Origin: Marixanthomonas sp. SCSIO 43207
GTDB lineage: Bacteria > Bacteroidota > Bacteroidia > Flavobacteriales > Flavobacteriaceae
Direction: 5' to 3'
Assembly (NCBI RefSeq): GCF_019904255.1
Contig: NZ_CP063203.1
Location: 2,180,001-2,244,000 of the forward strand
DNA length: 64,000 nt
The notes beneath the pieces are model-generated. The model ran no database searches. It saw only the letters and a program-made list of their open reading frames with translations, and was not told the origin of the DNA. Shown one piece after another: positions 34,047-41,929 of the stretch. The position numbers were made by a program, and so were the translations under genes. Position 1 is the first letter of the stretch, and each line of letters begins with the position of its first letter.

Positions 34047-34661
34047 ATGAAAAAAGTATTTTTTATTGCGGTATTAGCCGTATTGGGTGTAACTACAACA
34101 CAAGCTCAAGAAGTAAGACTAGGAGCTAAAGGTGGTGTTAATTTCTCATCTCTATCAGGCGACGGTTTTGACGCCTTTGATGATCCTGAGGGCAGAACAA
34201 CCTTTCATATAGGTGCATTTGCTGAAATTCCAGTTACTGAACGTTTCTCTGTACAACCAGAGGTATTATACTCAGGACAAGGATTTGATTTAATAAGTAG
34301 AGAAGGAGCAGATGATGTAGAAGTTCAACTAGACTACATTAATGTTCCTGTAATGGCTAAATTTTATCTTGTGGAAGGATTATACGCCGAAGCTGGGCCA
34401 CAAATCGGTTTTAACGTTAAAAATGAAATAGATAGCGACCCAGATGATGTAGGTTCTGGATCTACTGAACTTGACGGTGATTTATTTAATGATATTGATT
34501 TTTCTGTAGGAGTAGGTGCAGGATATCAATTTAATAATGGATTGTTTTTTAACGCACGTTATAACTTCGGTTTAACCGATATTGTAAATAACGAAGACAT
34601 TCCTTTTGATGTTGATGCAAAAAACTCAGTATTTGCTCTATCGGCAGGATACTCATTCTAA
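34047..34661 (+). CDS. Small outer-membrane beta-barrel protein (second of three)
   Basis: This 204-residue paralogue of the previous gene has a signal peptide (VFFIAVLAVLGVTTTQA), barrel strands VRLGAKGGVNFSSLSG, RFSVQPEVLYSGQGFDLI and LYAEAGPQIGFNVKN, and C-terminal FALSAGYSF. An acidic loop (DSDPDDVGSGSTELDGD) is inserted before the last strands. The conserved GPQ[IF]GF turn is shared with the first barrel, which supports duplication. Its 87-base leader contains direct repeats. Confidence 0.88.
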   Translation: MKKVFFIAVLAVLGVTTTQAQEVRLGAKGGVNFSSLSGDGFDAFDDPEGRTTFHIGAFAEIPVTERFSVQPEVLYSGQGFDLISREGADDVEVQLDYINVPVMAKFYLVEGLYAEAGPQIGFNVKNEIDSDPDDVGSGSTELDGDLFNDIDFSVGVGAGYQFNNGLFFNARYNFGLTDIVNNEDIPFDVDAKNSVFALSAGYSF

Positions 34662-34683
34662 AACAAGATATTATAAACAATAT

Positions 34684-34714
34684 AAAAAGCAGGGTTATAA
34701 TCCCTGCTTTTTTT
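34684..34714 (+). terminator. Terminator after the second barrel gene
   Basis: AAGCAGGG (34687-34694) pairs with CCCTGCTT (34702-34709) around a 7-base loop, followed by a T-run. Confidence 0.88.
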
Positions 34715-34818
34715 ATATACCCTTAAAAATCTGTTTAATAGAACCCTAAATTTTTATAATCATGTCAAATTTTTTAGTACATTTATTCTATTAACTAATT
34801 AAATTTAAACTTTTTATT

Positions 34819-35316
34819 ATGAAAAAACTATTACTAGTAGCAGCATTGGTTGTATTCGGTATGGGTACTTCTTTTGCACAAGGACAGTTTAAAATTGCAG
34901 CAAACGGAGCAATTCCTGTAGGCGATGCAGGTGATTCTTACACATTTGGTGTAGGTGTTGATGTTGCTTATTTATTTGAAGTAGCAGATATGGTTTGGAT
35001 AGGACCTCAAGCTAGCTTTTTCAACTATTTTGGAGATGATGTTGATACACCTATAGGAACTTTTGAAGTAGAAGATGCCGCCTTTTTACCAATTGCTGCA
35101 TCAGGTAGAATTGGATTTGGCGAATCTTTTTATGTAGGTGCCGATTTAGGATACGGAATAGGAATATCTCCAGACGGTAACGATGGTGGCTTTTATTATA
35201 GACCTAAAGCTGGATATAGCTTTGGTACAGTGGGAGTTATCGCATCCTATTCAGGAGTTAGTGTTGATGGAGGAAACTTCTCATCAATTAATTTCGGAGT
35301 AGAATTTGGAATTTAA
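34819..35316 (+). CDS. Small outer-membrane beta-barrel protein (third of three)
   Basis: This 165-residue protein has a signal peptide (LLLVAALVVFGMGTSFA) and repeated amphipathic strands (GVGVDVAYLFEVADMVWIG; GRIGFGESFYVGADLGYGIGI; INFGVEFGI). It is shorter and more diverged than the two upstream barrels and lacks the GPQ-F-GF turn, but shares the plan. It has its own 5' leader and a strong terminator after it. Function unknown. Confidence 0.85.
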   Translation: MKKLLLVAALVVFGMGTSFAQGQFKIAANGAIPVGDAGDSYTFGVGVDVAYLFEVADMVWIGPQASFFNYFGDDVDTPIGTFEVEDAAFLPIAASGRIGFGESFYVGADLGYGIGISPDGNDGGFYYRPKAGYSFGTVGVIASYSGVSVDGGNFSSINFGVEFGI

Positions 35317-35340
35317 GTTAATAGTCAAATAATTGTTTTA

Positions 35341-35372
35341 AAGCAGGAGTTTAAAGGCTCCTGCTTTTTTAT
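35341..35372 (+). terminator. Terminator after the third barrel gene
   Basis: AAGCAGGAG (35341-35349) pairs with CTCCTGCTT (35358-35366) around 8 bases, followed by TTTT. It lies only 14 bases before aroQ, so aroQ probably has little direct readthrough from the barrel. Confidence 0.9.
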
Positions 35373-35385
35373 TTTTTATATTTGA

Positions 35386-35808
35386 ATGATGAAAATAATT
35401 ATAATCAACGGCCCAAACTTAAATCTCCTTGGTAAACGTGAAACCGATGTGTATGGAGATCAATCATTCAATGATTTTTTTACCAAGTTACAGTTTAAAC
35501 ATAAAACAATTGAGCTAGAACAGTTTCAATCAAATATTGAAGGTGAATTAATTAATAAACTTCAAGAAGTTGGGTATGAATATGACGGTATAATTTTAAA
35601 TGCAGCAGCCTACACACATACTTCGGTTGGTATTGGTGATGCAGTAAAAGCTATTGAAACTCCGGTGGTTGAAGTACATATTTCAAACACGTTTTCACGA
35701 GAAGACTTTAGACATAGATCATACGTGTCACCCAATGCAAAAGGTGTAATTGTAGGGTTTGGTCTCCAAAGTTATGAACTGGCTTTAAAAAGTTTTATTA
35801 CAGATTAA
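35386..35808 (+). CDS. aroQ: Type II 3-dehydroquinate dehydratase
   Basis: This 140-residue protein has the AroQ signature INGPNLNLLGKRE (7-19) with the active-site Tyr in DVYGDQS, the loop ILNAAAYTHTSVGI, VEVHISN and the FRHRSYVSP segment. It converts 3-dehydroquinate to 3-dehydroshikimate in the shikimate pathway. Two ATGs in tandem (35386 and 35389) make the start uncertain by one codon. The next gene follows after one base, so the two are cotranscribed. Confidence 0.95.
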   Translation: MMKIIIINGPNLNLLGKRETDVYGDQSFNDFFTKLQFKHKTIELEQFQSNIEGELINKLQEVGYEYDGIILNAAAYTHTSVGIGDAVKAIETPVVEVHISNTFSREDFRHRSYVSPNAKGVIVGFGLQSYELALKSFITD

Positions 35809-35809
35809 T

Positions 35810-36535
35810 ATGAATAAAACATATGTAAACTGGAGCTCTGGGAAAGACGCAGCATTAGCATATTATCTTCTGAAACAAAACCCCAAGTATCAAGTTTCAA
35901 AATTACTTACAACAGTAAATAAAGACTTACAGCGCATCTCTATGCACGGATTGCAAGAAGCGTTACTAGACGCTCAAGCTGAAAGTATGGGAATTTCACT
36001 TCAAAAAATATACTTACCCCAACAAACCTCAATGCAAGTATATAATACCAAAATGCTAGAAGCAACAAAAGCATTAAGACTTGAAAACTTTTCACACGCA
36101 GCTTTTGGTGATATATTTTTAGAAGACTTAAAAAAATACCGAGAAGAGCAATTAAAAAATGTAAGTTTAAAAGCTGTTTTCCCTCTTTGGAAACAAGACA
36201 CATCAGTGGTAATGCGTCAATTTTTAAAATTAGGCTTTAAAGCAATAACCGTTTGTGTGAATGCAAAAGTATTAGACAAATCATTTGTAGGAAGAGAGGT
36301 TAATGAAACTTTTTTAAATGATTTACCTAAAACTGTAGATCCATGTGGTGAGAATGGTGAATTTCACACTTTTGTATACGATGGCCCTATTTTTAAACAT
36401 CCGATACCTTTTAAAATAGGAGAGAAGGTGTTAAAGTCATATAGCCCTTCAAAAAACGATGATGACGACTGCTTTACAAATGATACCAAAAGTTGGGACA
36501 CAGAGTTTTGGTACTGCGATTTACTTCCAAAATAA
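35810..36535 (+). CDS. Dph6-like adenine nucleotide alpha-hydrolase (diphthine-ammonia ligase family)
   Basis: This 241-residue N-type ATP-pyrophosphatase carries the PP-loop SSGKDAALAYYLL (9-21), the segment MHGLQEALLDAQAESMGI, GDIFLEDLKKYREEQ and a C-terminal NGEFHTFVYDGPIF. The family includes eukaryotic and archaeal Dph6, which amidates diphthine on EF-2. Bacteria lack diphthamide, so the bacterial member must act on something else. It is directly behind aroQ. Substrate unknown. Confidence 0.88.
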   Translation: MNKTYVNWSSGKDAALAYYLLKQNPKYQVSKLLTTVNKDLQRISMHGLQEALLDAQAESMGISLQKIYLPQQTSMQVYNTKMLEATKALRLENFSHAAFGDIFLEDLKKYREEQLKNVSLKAVFPLWKQDTSVVMRQFLKLGFKAITVCVNAKVLDKSFVGREVNETFLNDLPKTVDPCGENGEFHTFVYDGPIFKHPIPFKIGEKVLKSYSPSKNDDDDCFTNDTKSWDTEFWYCDLLPK

Positions 36536-36565
36536 AAAAACGCTTCATAAATTGAAGCGCTTTTT
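36535..36565. terminator. Bidirectional terminator between the Dph6-like gene and lpd
   Basis: CGCTTCA (36541-36547) pairs with TGAAGCG (36553-36559) around TAAAT, with A-run before and T-run after. Confidence 0.88.
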
Positions 36566-36590
36566 CTTTGGGTGTATATTTTATTCAAAC

Positions 36591-37967
36591 TTATAAATGA
36601 ATCACTTCATCATAAGCAGCAGCAGTTGCTTCCATTACCGCTTCACTCATCGTTGGGTGTGGATGTACTGCTTTTAACACTTCGTGTCCTGTTGTTTCTA
36701 GTTTTCTACCTAGAACAGCTTCAGCAATCATATCGGTTACACCGGCGCCAATCATATGGCAACCTAACCACTCGCCGTATTTAGCATCAAAGATTACTTT
36801 TACAAAACCATCTTTTGTTCCAGCTGCACTTGCTTTACCACTGGCAGAGAACGGGAATTTACCGATTTTAAGCTCATATCCAGCTTCTTTAGCTTGTTTC
36901 TCTGTCATACCTACACTTGCAATTTCTGGCGTTGCATAGGTACAACCTGGAATGTTACCATAATCAATAGGTTCAACGTTCATTCCGGCAATTTTTTCAA
37001 CACAAGTAATCCCTTCAGCTGAAGCAACGTGCGCTAATGCTTGTCCGGGAACAGCATCCCCAATAGCGTAATAACCAGGAATGTTCGTTTGGTAATAATC
37101 GTTTACCATAATTTTACCTTTATCGGTAACGATACCAACATCTTCAAGGCCTATGTTTTCAATATTTGCGGCAATACCTACAGCAGAAAGTACAATGTCT
37201 GCCTCAAGCGTTTCTTCGCCTTTTTTAGTTTTTACTGTTGCTTTTACAGTTTTACCAGATGTATCTACTTTTTCTACGGAAGAATTAGTCATCACCTTAA
37301 TTCCTGCTTTTTTGAAGGATTTTTCAAACTGTTTTGAAACCTCTTCGTCTTCTAGTGGAACTAAATTTGGTAAAAACTCTACGATGGTAACTTCGGTACC
37401 CATTGCGTTATAAAAATGAGCAAACTCAACACCAATGGCACCACTACCAACCACAATCATTTTTTTAGGTTGCTTGTTTAGAGACATTGCTTCGCGGTAA
37501 CCAATTACTTTTTTACCGTCTTGTTTTAAGTTAGGCAATTCACGAGAACGTGCACCGGTTGCAATGATAATGTGATCTGCAGAATATTCTTTACCGTCAA
37601 CATCAACTTTTTTACCGGGTTTCAGTTTTCCGAAGCCATCAATAACGTCAATTTTATTTTTCTTCATTAAGAATTGAACACCTTTACTCATTCCGTTGGC
37701 AACGCCACGGCTACGTTCAATTACTTTTCCGAAGTCTTTATCTGCACCTTTTACCGTAAGACCGTAATCTTCGGCGTGGTTTAGATAATCAAAAACCTGC
37801 GCACTTTTTAATAATGCTTTGGTTGGTATACAACCCCAGTTAAGGCAAACGCCTCCCAGGCTTTCCTTTTCAATAACAGCTGTTTTTAAGCCTAATTGTG
37901 AAGCCCTGATTGCAGCAACATAGCCACCGGGACCACTTCCTAAAACGATTACGTCGTATTTACTCAT
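36591..37967 (-). CDS. lpd: Dihydrolipoyl dehydrogenase (E3)
   Basis: This 458-residue FAD disulfide oxidoreductase has GSGPGGYVAAIRASQLG (10-26), redox pair C41/C46 in GGVCLNWGCIPTK, NAD-binding VVGSGAIGVEFAHFY, and the C-terminal HPHPTMSEAV with the active-site His-Glu. It reoxidises lipoamide in the pyruvate, 2-oxoglutarate and branched-chain dehydrogenases and glycine cleavage. E1 and E2 genes are not adjacent, as is common in this phylum. Confidence 0.95.
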   Translation of the reverse strand: MSKYDVIVLGSGPGGYVAAIRASQLGLKTAVIEKESLGGVCLNWGCIPTKALLKSAQVFDYLNHAEDYGLTVKGADKDFGKVIERSRGVANGMSKGVQFLMKKNKIDVIDGFGKLKPGKKVDVDGKEYSADHIIIATGARSRELPNLKQDGKKVIGYREAMSLNKQPKKMIVVGSGAIGVEFAHFYNAMGTEVTIVEFLPNLVPLEDEEVSKQFEKSFKKAGIKVMTNSSVEKVDTSGKTVKATVKTKKGEETLEADIVLSAVGIAANIENIGLEDVGIVTDKGKIMVNDYYQTNIPGYYAIGDAVPGQALAHVASAEGITCVEKIAGMNVEPIDYGNIPGCTYATPEIASVGMTEKQAKEAGYELKIGKFPFSASGKASAAGTKDGFVKVIFDAKYGEWLGCHMIGAGVTDMIAEAVLGRKLETTGHEVLKAVHPHPTMSEAVMEATAAAYDEVIHL

Positions 37968-38030
37968 TTCGTTGTTTTATGTCGTTATTTTGAAGCTACG
38001 AATTTACAAAATGTTAGGGGTACGTGCTAA

Positions 38031-38078
38031 AAAAAGAGGCATCAAATTCCAAATAATCAATTTTTGGAGCTTGATGCC
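38031..38078 (-). terminator. Terminator after the msrB pair (minus strand)
   Basis: GGCATCAA (38038-38045) pairs with TTGATGCC (38071-38078), and TCCAAA (38048-38053) pairs with TTTGGA (38063-38068), with a 2x2 bulge between the two helices. In the minus direction the stem is followed by TCTTTTTTT. It separates msrB from lpd. Confidence 0.85.
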
Positions 38079-38100
38079 GTCTCGATTCTTGGAAGGAATC

Positions 38101-38502
38101 TTATTTTTCTTCAAAATTAACTGAAAGCGAATTTACACAATATCGCTGTCCTGTTTGCGTAGGACCGTCATTAAAAACATGGCCTAAATGACTTCCGCAG
38201 GTAGCGCAAAGAATTTCTGTTCGTATCATCCCGAAAGAAGTATCGCGCACATATTCTACGGCGCCATCAATGGCTTCGTCAAAAGAGGGCCAGCCGCAGC
38301 TACTTTCAAATTTACTGTCGCTTTTAAAAAGTGGGGTATTGCACGCGCCACATTTATAGGTGCCATCTTCAAAGTGAATGTTGTACTTACCCGTGTGTGG
38401 GCGTTCTGTACCAGATTCACGAAGAATGCGGTAGCGTTCATCACCTAATTCTTCTCGCCATTGAGCTTCTGTTTTTTGTATGGGATATTCTTTTTTATTC
38501 AT
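38101..38502 (-). CDS. msrB: Peptide-methionine (R)-S-oxide reductase MsrB, cytoplasmic
   Basis: This 133-residue MsrB has zinc cysteines C51/C54 (CGAC) and C99/C102 (CATC), GWPSF, HLGHVFNDGP and catalytic C122 in RYCVNS. C69 in SSCGWPSF fits the resolving position. It reduces methionine-R-sulfoxide in proteins using thioredoxin. No signal peptide, so cytoplasmic. It overlaps the second msrB by 8 bases; the two form an operon. Confidence 0.95.
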   Translation of the reverse strand: MNKKEYPIQKTEAQWREELGDERYRILRESGTERPHTGKYNIHFEDGTYKCGACNTPLFKSDSKFESSCGWPSFDEAIDGAVEYVRDTSFGMIRTEILCATCGSHLGHVFNDGPTQTGQRYCVNSLSVNFEEK

Positions 38503-38977
38503 TTTCTGCTGGTATAAAATCTAACGCTGCACCATTGATACAATGTCTTTTTCCGGTGGTTTCTCTTGGGCCGTCATTAAAAACGTGGCCTAAGTGTCCG
38601 CCACAGGTAGCACAATGTTCTTCATTACGTGTGTAGCCTAACTTGTTATCGGTTGAAAATTCAACATTTCCTTCTATAAATCGATCAAAGCTTGGCCAAC
38701 CTGTACCGCTGTCAAATTTATTTTCACTTTTGTAAAGCGGCGTACCACACGCTGCGCAAACGTAAGTTCCTTTCTTTTTGTTACTGTTTAATTCACTTGA
38801 AAAAGGACGTTCGGTTCCTGCTTCGCGAAGCACATAATACTCTAATTCGGTTAATTCTGCTTTCCATTCAGCTTCAGTTTTGGTAACCGAAAACTCTTTT
38901 TGTTCTTTCTTCTGCTGTGCCTTTGAATTGCAACTAAGCAAAACTAGACTGCAGATTAAAAAAAGGATCTTTTTCAT
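38495..38977 (-). CDS. Lipoprotein-type MsrB methionine sulfoxide reductase
   Basis: This 160-residue MsrB has a lipoprotein signal with Cys16 (LVLLSC), zinc cysteines C74/C77 and C122/C125, GWPSF, HLGHVFNDGP and catalytic C146 (RHCINGAAL). Unlike its partner it reads SGTGWPSF, so the resolving cysteine near GWPSF is absent. It would repair oxidised methionine in the envelope, with a different recycling partner. It is the first gene of the pair. Confidence 0.93.
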   Translation of the reverse strand: MKKILFLICSLVLLSCNSKAQQKKEQKEFSVTKTEAEWKAELTELEYYVLREAGTERPFSSELNSNKKKGTYVCAACGTPLYKSENKFDSGTGWPSFDRFIEGNVEFSTDNKLGYTRNEEHCATCGGHLGHVFNDGPRETTGKRHCINGAALDFIPAENE

Positions 38978-39044
38978 AGTTTATTTTTCAAGTTTTTAAA
39001 CAATTTTAATTAGTAGTCGTCATAGATAGCTAAACCTAACAGTT

Positions 39045-39533
39045 TTAGAATTGAATGTTAAACCTTTCAATGGCTTCGTCCATGCTCATTTGAGCATCAG
39101 CAAACTCTGCTGGAACTACTACAAACCTGAAAGTTTGATTATCTGTTAAATCTAAAGGAAGCGTTTGAGGATCATAGTTTCCATCAATTAAAACTTGAAC
39201 ATCTACAAAAGTTTGTAGGTGTATGTACTGAATAACATCGCCATTACTTATGTAAAAGTTTTGAGGAAGTTGTGTCCATACATCAAAACCATCTTCATCA
39301 ACGGTTTCTAACCTATAGGCTAATACCGCGTCACTTTCAAAAACCTCAAAAGGATATGAAATCCTATTTGTTTGATATAGATTGCTTTGAGGATTAAATG
39401 ATAAAGTAGTAGTGACTTCAAAAGTTTGGGCTAAAAAATCATCTCCCGGAGGTCCTGGAGGTCCCGGATCGCCTTCACATGATGAAAATAAAAAGGTGCT
39501 TGAAAGTGCTAAAAATAAAAGTATTTGTTTCAT
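39045..39533 (-). CDS. Lipoprotein with short collagen-like segment
   Basis: I start at ATG 39533, which gives the lipoprotein signal KQILLFLALSSTFLFSSC (Cys19); an in-frame upstream ATG at 39563 would add ten residues. Directly after the lipidated Cys comes EGDPGPPGPPGDD, a collagen-like Gly-x-y run of about four triplets, then a beta-rich domain (TFEVTTTLSFNPQSNLYQTN; TFRFVVVPAEFADAQ). No catalytic motif. Likely surface or periplasmic lipoprotein of unknown function. Confidence 0.78.
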   Translation of the reverse strand: MKQILLFLALSSTFLFSSCEGDPGPPGPPGDDFLAQTFEVTTTLSFNPQSNLYQTNRISYPFEVFESDAVLAYRLETVDEDGFDVWTQLPQNFYISNGDVIQYIHLQTFVDVQVLIDGNYDPQTLPLDLTDNQTFRFVVVPAEFADAQMSMDEAIERFNIQF

Positions 39534-39649
39534 AATATCTTGTTTTTTTAATTGATATATCAAAAGCTATTCCAGTTTTTATATAAATTTTAATAAAAAG
39601 AAATACTTTTATATTTAACTTTAATTCTGAAACAGCAAAAAAGAGTATA

Positions 39650-40468
39650 ATGATATACAAAAAAACACTATCCTTACTAGCAGTTATGGCATTTGCTATA
39701 GCTTGTAGTACAAATCCTTTTACTGGCAAAAAAACGTTGGCACTTGTACCCAATTCTCAAATTTTGCCTATGGCATTTGAGCAATACAATCAATTTTTGG
39801 CAGAAAATAAGGTTGTTAGAGGTACAGCAGACGCCCAAATGATACAACGTGTTGGACAAAAAATAGCCAAAGCTTCTGAACGCTATTTAACAGCAAACGG
39901 ATATGCCGGGTATTTAAAAAATTATAGGTGGGAATATAATTTGGTTCAAGATGAAGCTGTAAATGCTTGGTGTATGCCGGGAGGAAAAATAGTTTTTTAC
40001 ACAGGAATTTTACCGGTAACACAAAACGAAGCCGGCGTTGCAGCCGTTATGGGGCACGAAGTTGCCCACGCATTGGCCAATCACGGACAGCAGCGTATGA
40101 GCGCAGCGCAATTACAGCAACTTGGAGCAGTTGCTGGAAACCTAGCTTTGGCAAAAAATCCTGAAAACCAACAAATGTTTAATCAATATTATGGAGTAGG
40201 AACTCAAGTAGGAGTAATGTTACCTTTTAGTAGAAGTAATGAGTCTGAAGCCGATAAAATAGGATTAACATTAATGGCTATTGCTGGGTATGAACCTATG
40301 GCGGCAGCAGAATTATGGCAACGTATGAAACAACAAGGTGGAGGAGCACCTCCAGAAATATTAAGTACGCATCCTTCTAGTGATACTCGTATTCAAAACA
40401 TAAAAAGTTGGGTACCTACTGCAAAAGCAGAAGCTAGAAAATATGGAGTTACTTCTTTTAAGAAATAA
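39650..40468 (+). CDS. M48 family metallopeptidase lipoprotein
   Basis: This 272-residue lipoprotein (AFAIAC, Cys19) has the zinc motif HEVAH (136-140) and a third ligand in NESEADKIGL, the layout of BepA/LoiP-like M48 peptidases. The sequence CSTNPFTGKKTLALVP is typical of the group. Such proteases act in outer-membrane protein quality control. It sits between a lipoprotein gene (divergent) and an MFS gene. Confidence 0.93.
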   Translation: MIYKKTLSLLAVMAFAIACSTNPFTGKKTLALVPNSQILPMAFEQYNQFLAENKVVRGTADAQMIQRVGQKIAKASERYLTANGYAGYLKNYRWEYNLVQDEAVNAWCMPGGKIVFYTGILPVTQNEAGVAAVMGHEVAHALANHGQQRMSAAQLQQLGAVAGNLALAKNPENQQMFNQYYGVGTQVGVMLPFSRSNESEADKIGLTLMAIAGYEPMAAAELWQRMKQQGGGAPPEILSTHPSSDTRIQNIKSWVPTAKAEARKYGVTSFKK

Positions 40469-40500
40469 ATTTTAAGAAACAATAATTTCAATTACTTTTA

Positions 40501-40530
40501 AAAGCTGTCAATTTTGACAGCTTTTTTAGT
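40501..40530 (+). terminator. Terminator after the M48 gene
   Basis: AAAGCTGTCA (40501-40510) pairs with TGACAGCTTT (40515-40524) around a 4-base loop, followed by TTTT. It overlaps a TTG that could extend the next frame, which argues for the ATG at 40541. Confidence 0.9.
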
Positions 40531-40540
40531 ATTCTCAATT

Positions 40541-41863
40541 ATGATCAATTTACCAAAAGGAAGTAAAAAACTACTAAATGCTTGGGCATTTTATGACTGG
40601 GCAAACTCTGTGTATAGCTTGGTTATTGCATCTGCAATTTTCCCAATTTTTTATGGTGCTTTAACATTAACCAAAGATGAAAACGGAACCATATTAAATG
40701 ATACCGTTACTTTTTTGGGAATTGATTTTAACAATGATACGTTAATAAGTTACGTAACCGCAGCAGCTTTTTTAGTGGTTTCAATCTTGAGCCCGTTATT
40801 GAGTGGTATCGCCGACTATGTAGGTAATAAGAAGGTATTTATGAAGTTTTTCTGCTATTTAGGAGCGGTTTCTTGTATTGGATTATATTGGTTCTCACTA
40901 GATTACTTATGGTTTGGACTGCTTTGTTATTTTCTAGCTTTAATTGGCTTTTGGGCTAGTTTGGTTTTTTACAACTCCTATTTGCCAGATATTGCTTTTC
41001 CGGAGCAGCAAGATAAAATAAGCGCAAAGGGATATTCCTTGGGTTATGTAGGGAGTGTTGTGCTTTTAGTTATTTGTTTGGTGATGATCCTAATGTATGA
41101 AACATTTGGGTTTGAAGACGAAGGATTGCCTACTCGTTTATCATTTGTTTTAACTGGAATTTGGTGGATAGGGTTTAGTCAATACACCTATTATTACCTT
41201 CCGAAGGGAAATAAAAAACAAAAATTTACCAAACATCTTTTATTTAACGGCTTTAAAGAATTACAGAAAATTTGGCATAAGCTAGGTCATACAAAAAGTT
41301 TAAAACGATATTTAGCTGCCTTTTTTGTGTATAGTATGGCAGTACAAACCATTATGCTTGTTGCTACGTACTTTGGTATTGAAGAATTAGACTGGGGTAA
41401 AACAGATGCAACCACAGGATTGATTGTAAGTATTTTGCTAATACAATTGGTGGCCGTTCTAGGGGCATTTCTTACATCAAGAGCTTCAGCAAGATTTGGA
41501 AACATCAACACATTGATTGTGTTAAACATAATTTGGATTTGTATTTGTGTGTACGCCTATACCATTACTAGTCCTAATCAATTTTATGTAACTGCTGGAT
41601 TTGTAGGTTTGGTTATGGGTGGTATTCAGTCTTTATCGCGTTCTACGTATTCAAAATTAATACCCGAAGGTGCTGTAGATACTGCTTCATATTTTAGTTT
41701 TTATGATGTTTCTGAAAAAATAGGCATCGTAATAGGAATGTTCAGCTATGGTTATGTGGCACAGGTTACAGGTAGTATTCGGTATGCGGTATTATTTTTT
41801 ATTCTGTTTTTTGTGATAGGGCTTATATTGTTATTTAGAGTGCCAAGAAAAGAAACAGTATAA
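40541..41863 (+). CDS. MFS transporter, Atg22/UMF1-like
   Basis: This 440-residue protein has about 11-12 membrane helices and the start motif LLNAWAFYDWANSVYSLVI that marks the UMF1/Atg22-like group of major facilitator transporters (Atg22 exports amino acids from the yeast vacuole). The motifs LSGIADYVGNKKVFM and GGIQSLSRSTYSKLIP also fit. Substrate in bacteria is unknown. I start at ATG 40541 since the upstream TTG lies inside a terminator. Confidence 0.9.
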   Translation: MINLPKGSKKLLNAWAFYDWANSVYSLVIASAIFPIFYGALTLTKDENGTILNDTVTFLGIDFNNDTLISYVTAAAFLVVSILSPLLSGIADYVGNKKVFMKFFCYLGAVSCIGLYWFSLDYLWFGLLCYFLALIGFWASLVFYNSYLPDIAFPEQQDKISAKGYSLGYVGSVVLLVICLVMILMYETFGFEDEGLPTRLSFVLTGIWWIGFSQYTYYYLPKGNKKQKFTKHLLFNGFKELQKIWHKLGHTKSLKRYLAAFFVYSMAVQTIMLVATYFGIEELDWGKTDATTGLIVSILLIQLVAVLGAFLTSRASARFGNINTLIVLNIIWICICVYAYTITSPNQFYVTAGFVGLVMGGIQSLSRSTYSKLIPEGAVDTASYFSFYDVSEKIGIVIGMFSYGYVAQVTGSIRYAVLFFILFFVIGLILLFRVPRKETV

Positions 41864-41916
41864 AAAAAGCCTAAAAAGCATTTGGAAGAAAAGGTTGCTT
41901 TTTAGGCCACTTTTTG
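41863..41916. terminator. Bidirectional terminator between MFS and head-GIN genes
   Basis: GCCTAAAAAGCA (41869-41880) pairs perfectly with TGCTTTTTAGGC (41896-41907) around 15 bases; A-run and T-run flank it on each side. Confidence 0.85.
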
Positions 41917-41929
41917 ATTGATGAGTACG

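Noticed and set aside
40514-40541. TTG start for the MFS gene at 40514
   Set aside because: It lies within the terminator hairpin of the previous gene; the ATG at 40541 gives the usual family N-terminus.
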